Shown piece by piece: positions 63,983 to 64,000 of a stretch of DNA of 64,000 nucleotides. The first letter of the stretch is position 1. Each line of letters opens with the position of its first letter. The position numbers were made by a program, and so were the translations under genes. The notes below the pieces were generated by a model. It ran no database searches. It was not told the DNA's origin and saw only the letters and a list, made by a program, of their open reading frames with translations. The stretch comes from Halobaculum saliterrae (GTDB lineage: Archaea > Halobacteriota > Halobacteria > Halobacteriales > Haloferacaceae): contig NZ_WUUS01000011.1 of assembly GCF_009831625.1 (NCBI RefSeq), forward strand, positions 1-64,000. The letters are read 5' to 3'.

Positions 63983-64000
63983 GTGTGTCTTTATCACACA

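Overview
The window is a stretch of a haloarchaeal (class Halobacteria) chromosome. It is very G+C-rich, its proteins are strongly acidic and alanine-rich, and most genes have an AT-rich element about 25-35 bases ahead of the start codon and short or no leaders. The content is also typical of the class: a D-family polymerase large subunit with an intein, a bacterial-type NAD+ DNA ligase, LysW-dependent arginine synthesis, CheF proteins and many haloarchaea-only small proteins. No tRNA, rRNA, CRISPR array, insertion sequence or phage gene was seen.

Layout. 1-2.9 kb: a zinc-ribbon autoantigen-like protein diverging from an XPD/Rad3-type helicase. 2.9-12.5 kb: a complete arginine pathway on the minus strand in two units, argW-argX-argC-argB-argD-lysK-argF and argG-argH, whose promoters share an 11-base sequence. 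12.8-22 kb: a membrane histidine kinase, tetrapyrrole genes (hemC, cobA, hemD, later hemL), and an ammonium transporter fused to a P-II signalling domain behind an AT-rich leader with a small coupled ORF. 22-25.3 kb: small haloarchaeal proteins, a cupin, a VOC protein, two unusual repeat structures and a winged-helix regulator. 25.5-27.8 kb: an HtrII-like transducer overlapping a gene for a sensory-rhodopsin-II homologue that has lost the retinal lysine. 28-41 kb: amino-acid genes (thrC, serA, serB, a metY-metX-metY cluster), ligA, an ABC exporter and a PPC protein. 41-51 kb: polC with its intein, panE, a sulfatase-fold enzyme, a NifU-domain protein and small proteins. 51-61 kb: a chemotaxis block (RecA/KaiC-like ATPases, cheW, cheB, cheA, cheR, a HEAT-repeat protein, two cheF genes). 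61-64 kb: a KhtU/KhtT-type cation antiporter pair, hisA and a small membrane protein.

The most interesting system is the pair at 25502-27822. The 7-helix protein matches Natronomonas pharaonis SRII nearly position for position (alignment made by eye from memory), but the Schiff-base lysine 205 is Arg, the counterion pair D75/D201 is Glu/Asn, R72 is Tyr and the retinal-pocket aromatics are gone. Its partner keeps the two-helix, HAMP and signalling layout of HtrII. The frames are intact and overlap by ATGA, so this looks like a chromophore-free sensory opsin still wired to a taxis transducer. The same window carries the che genes it could signal through.
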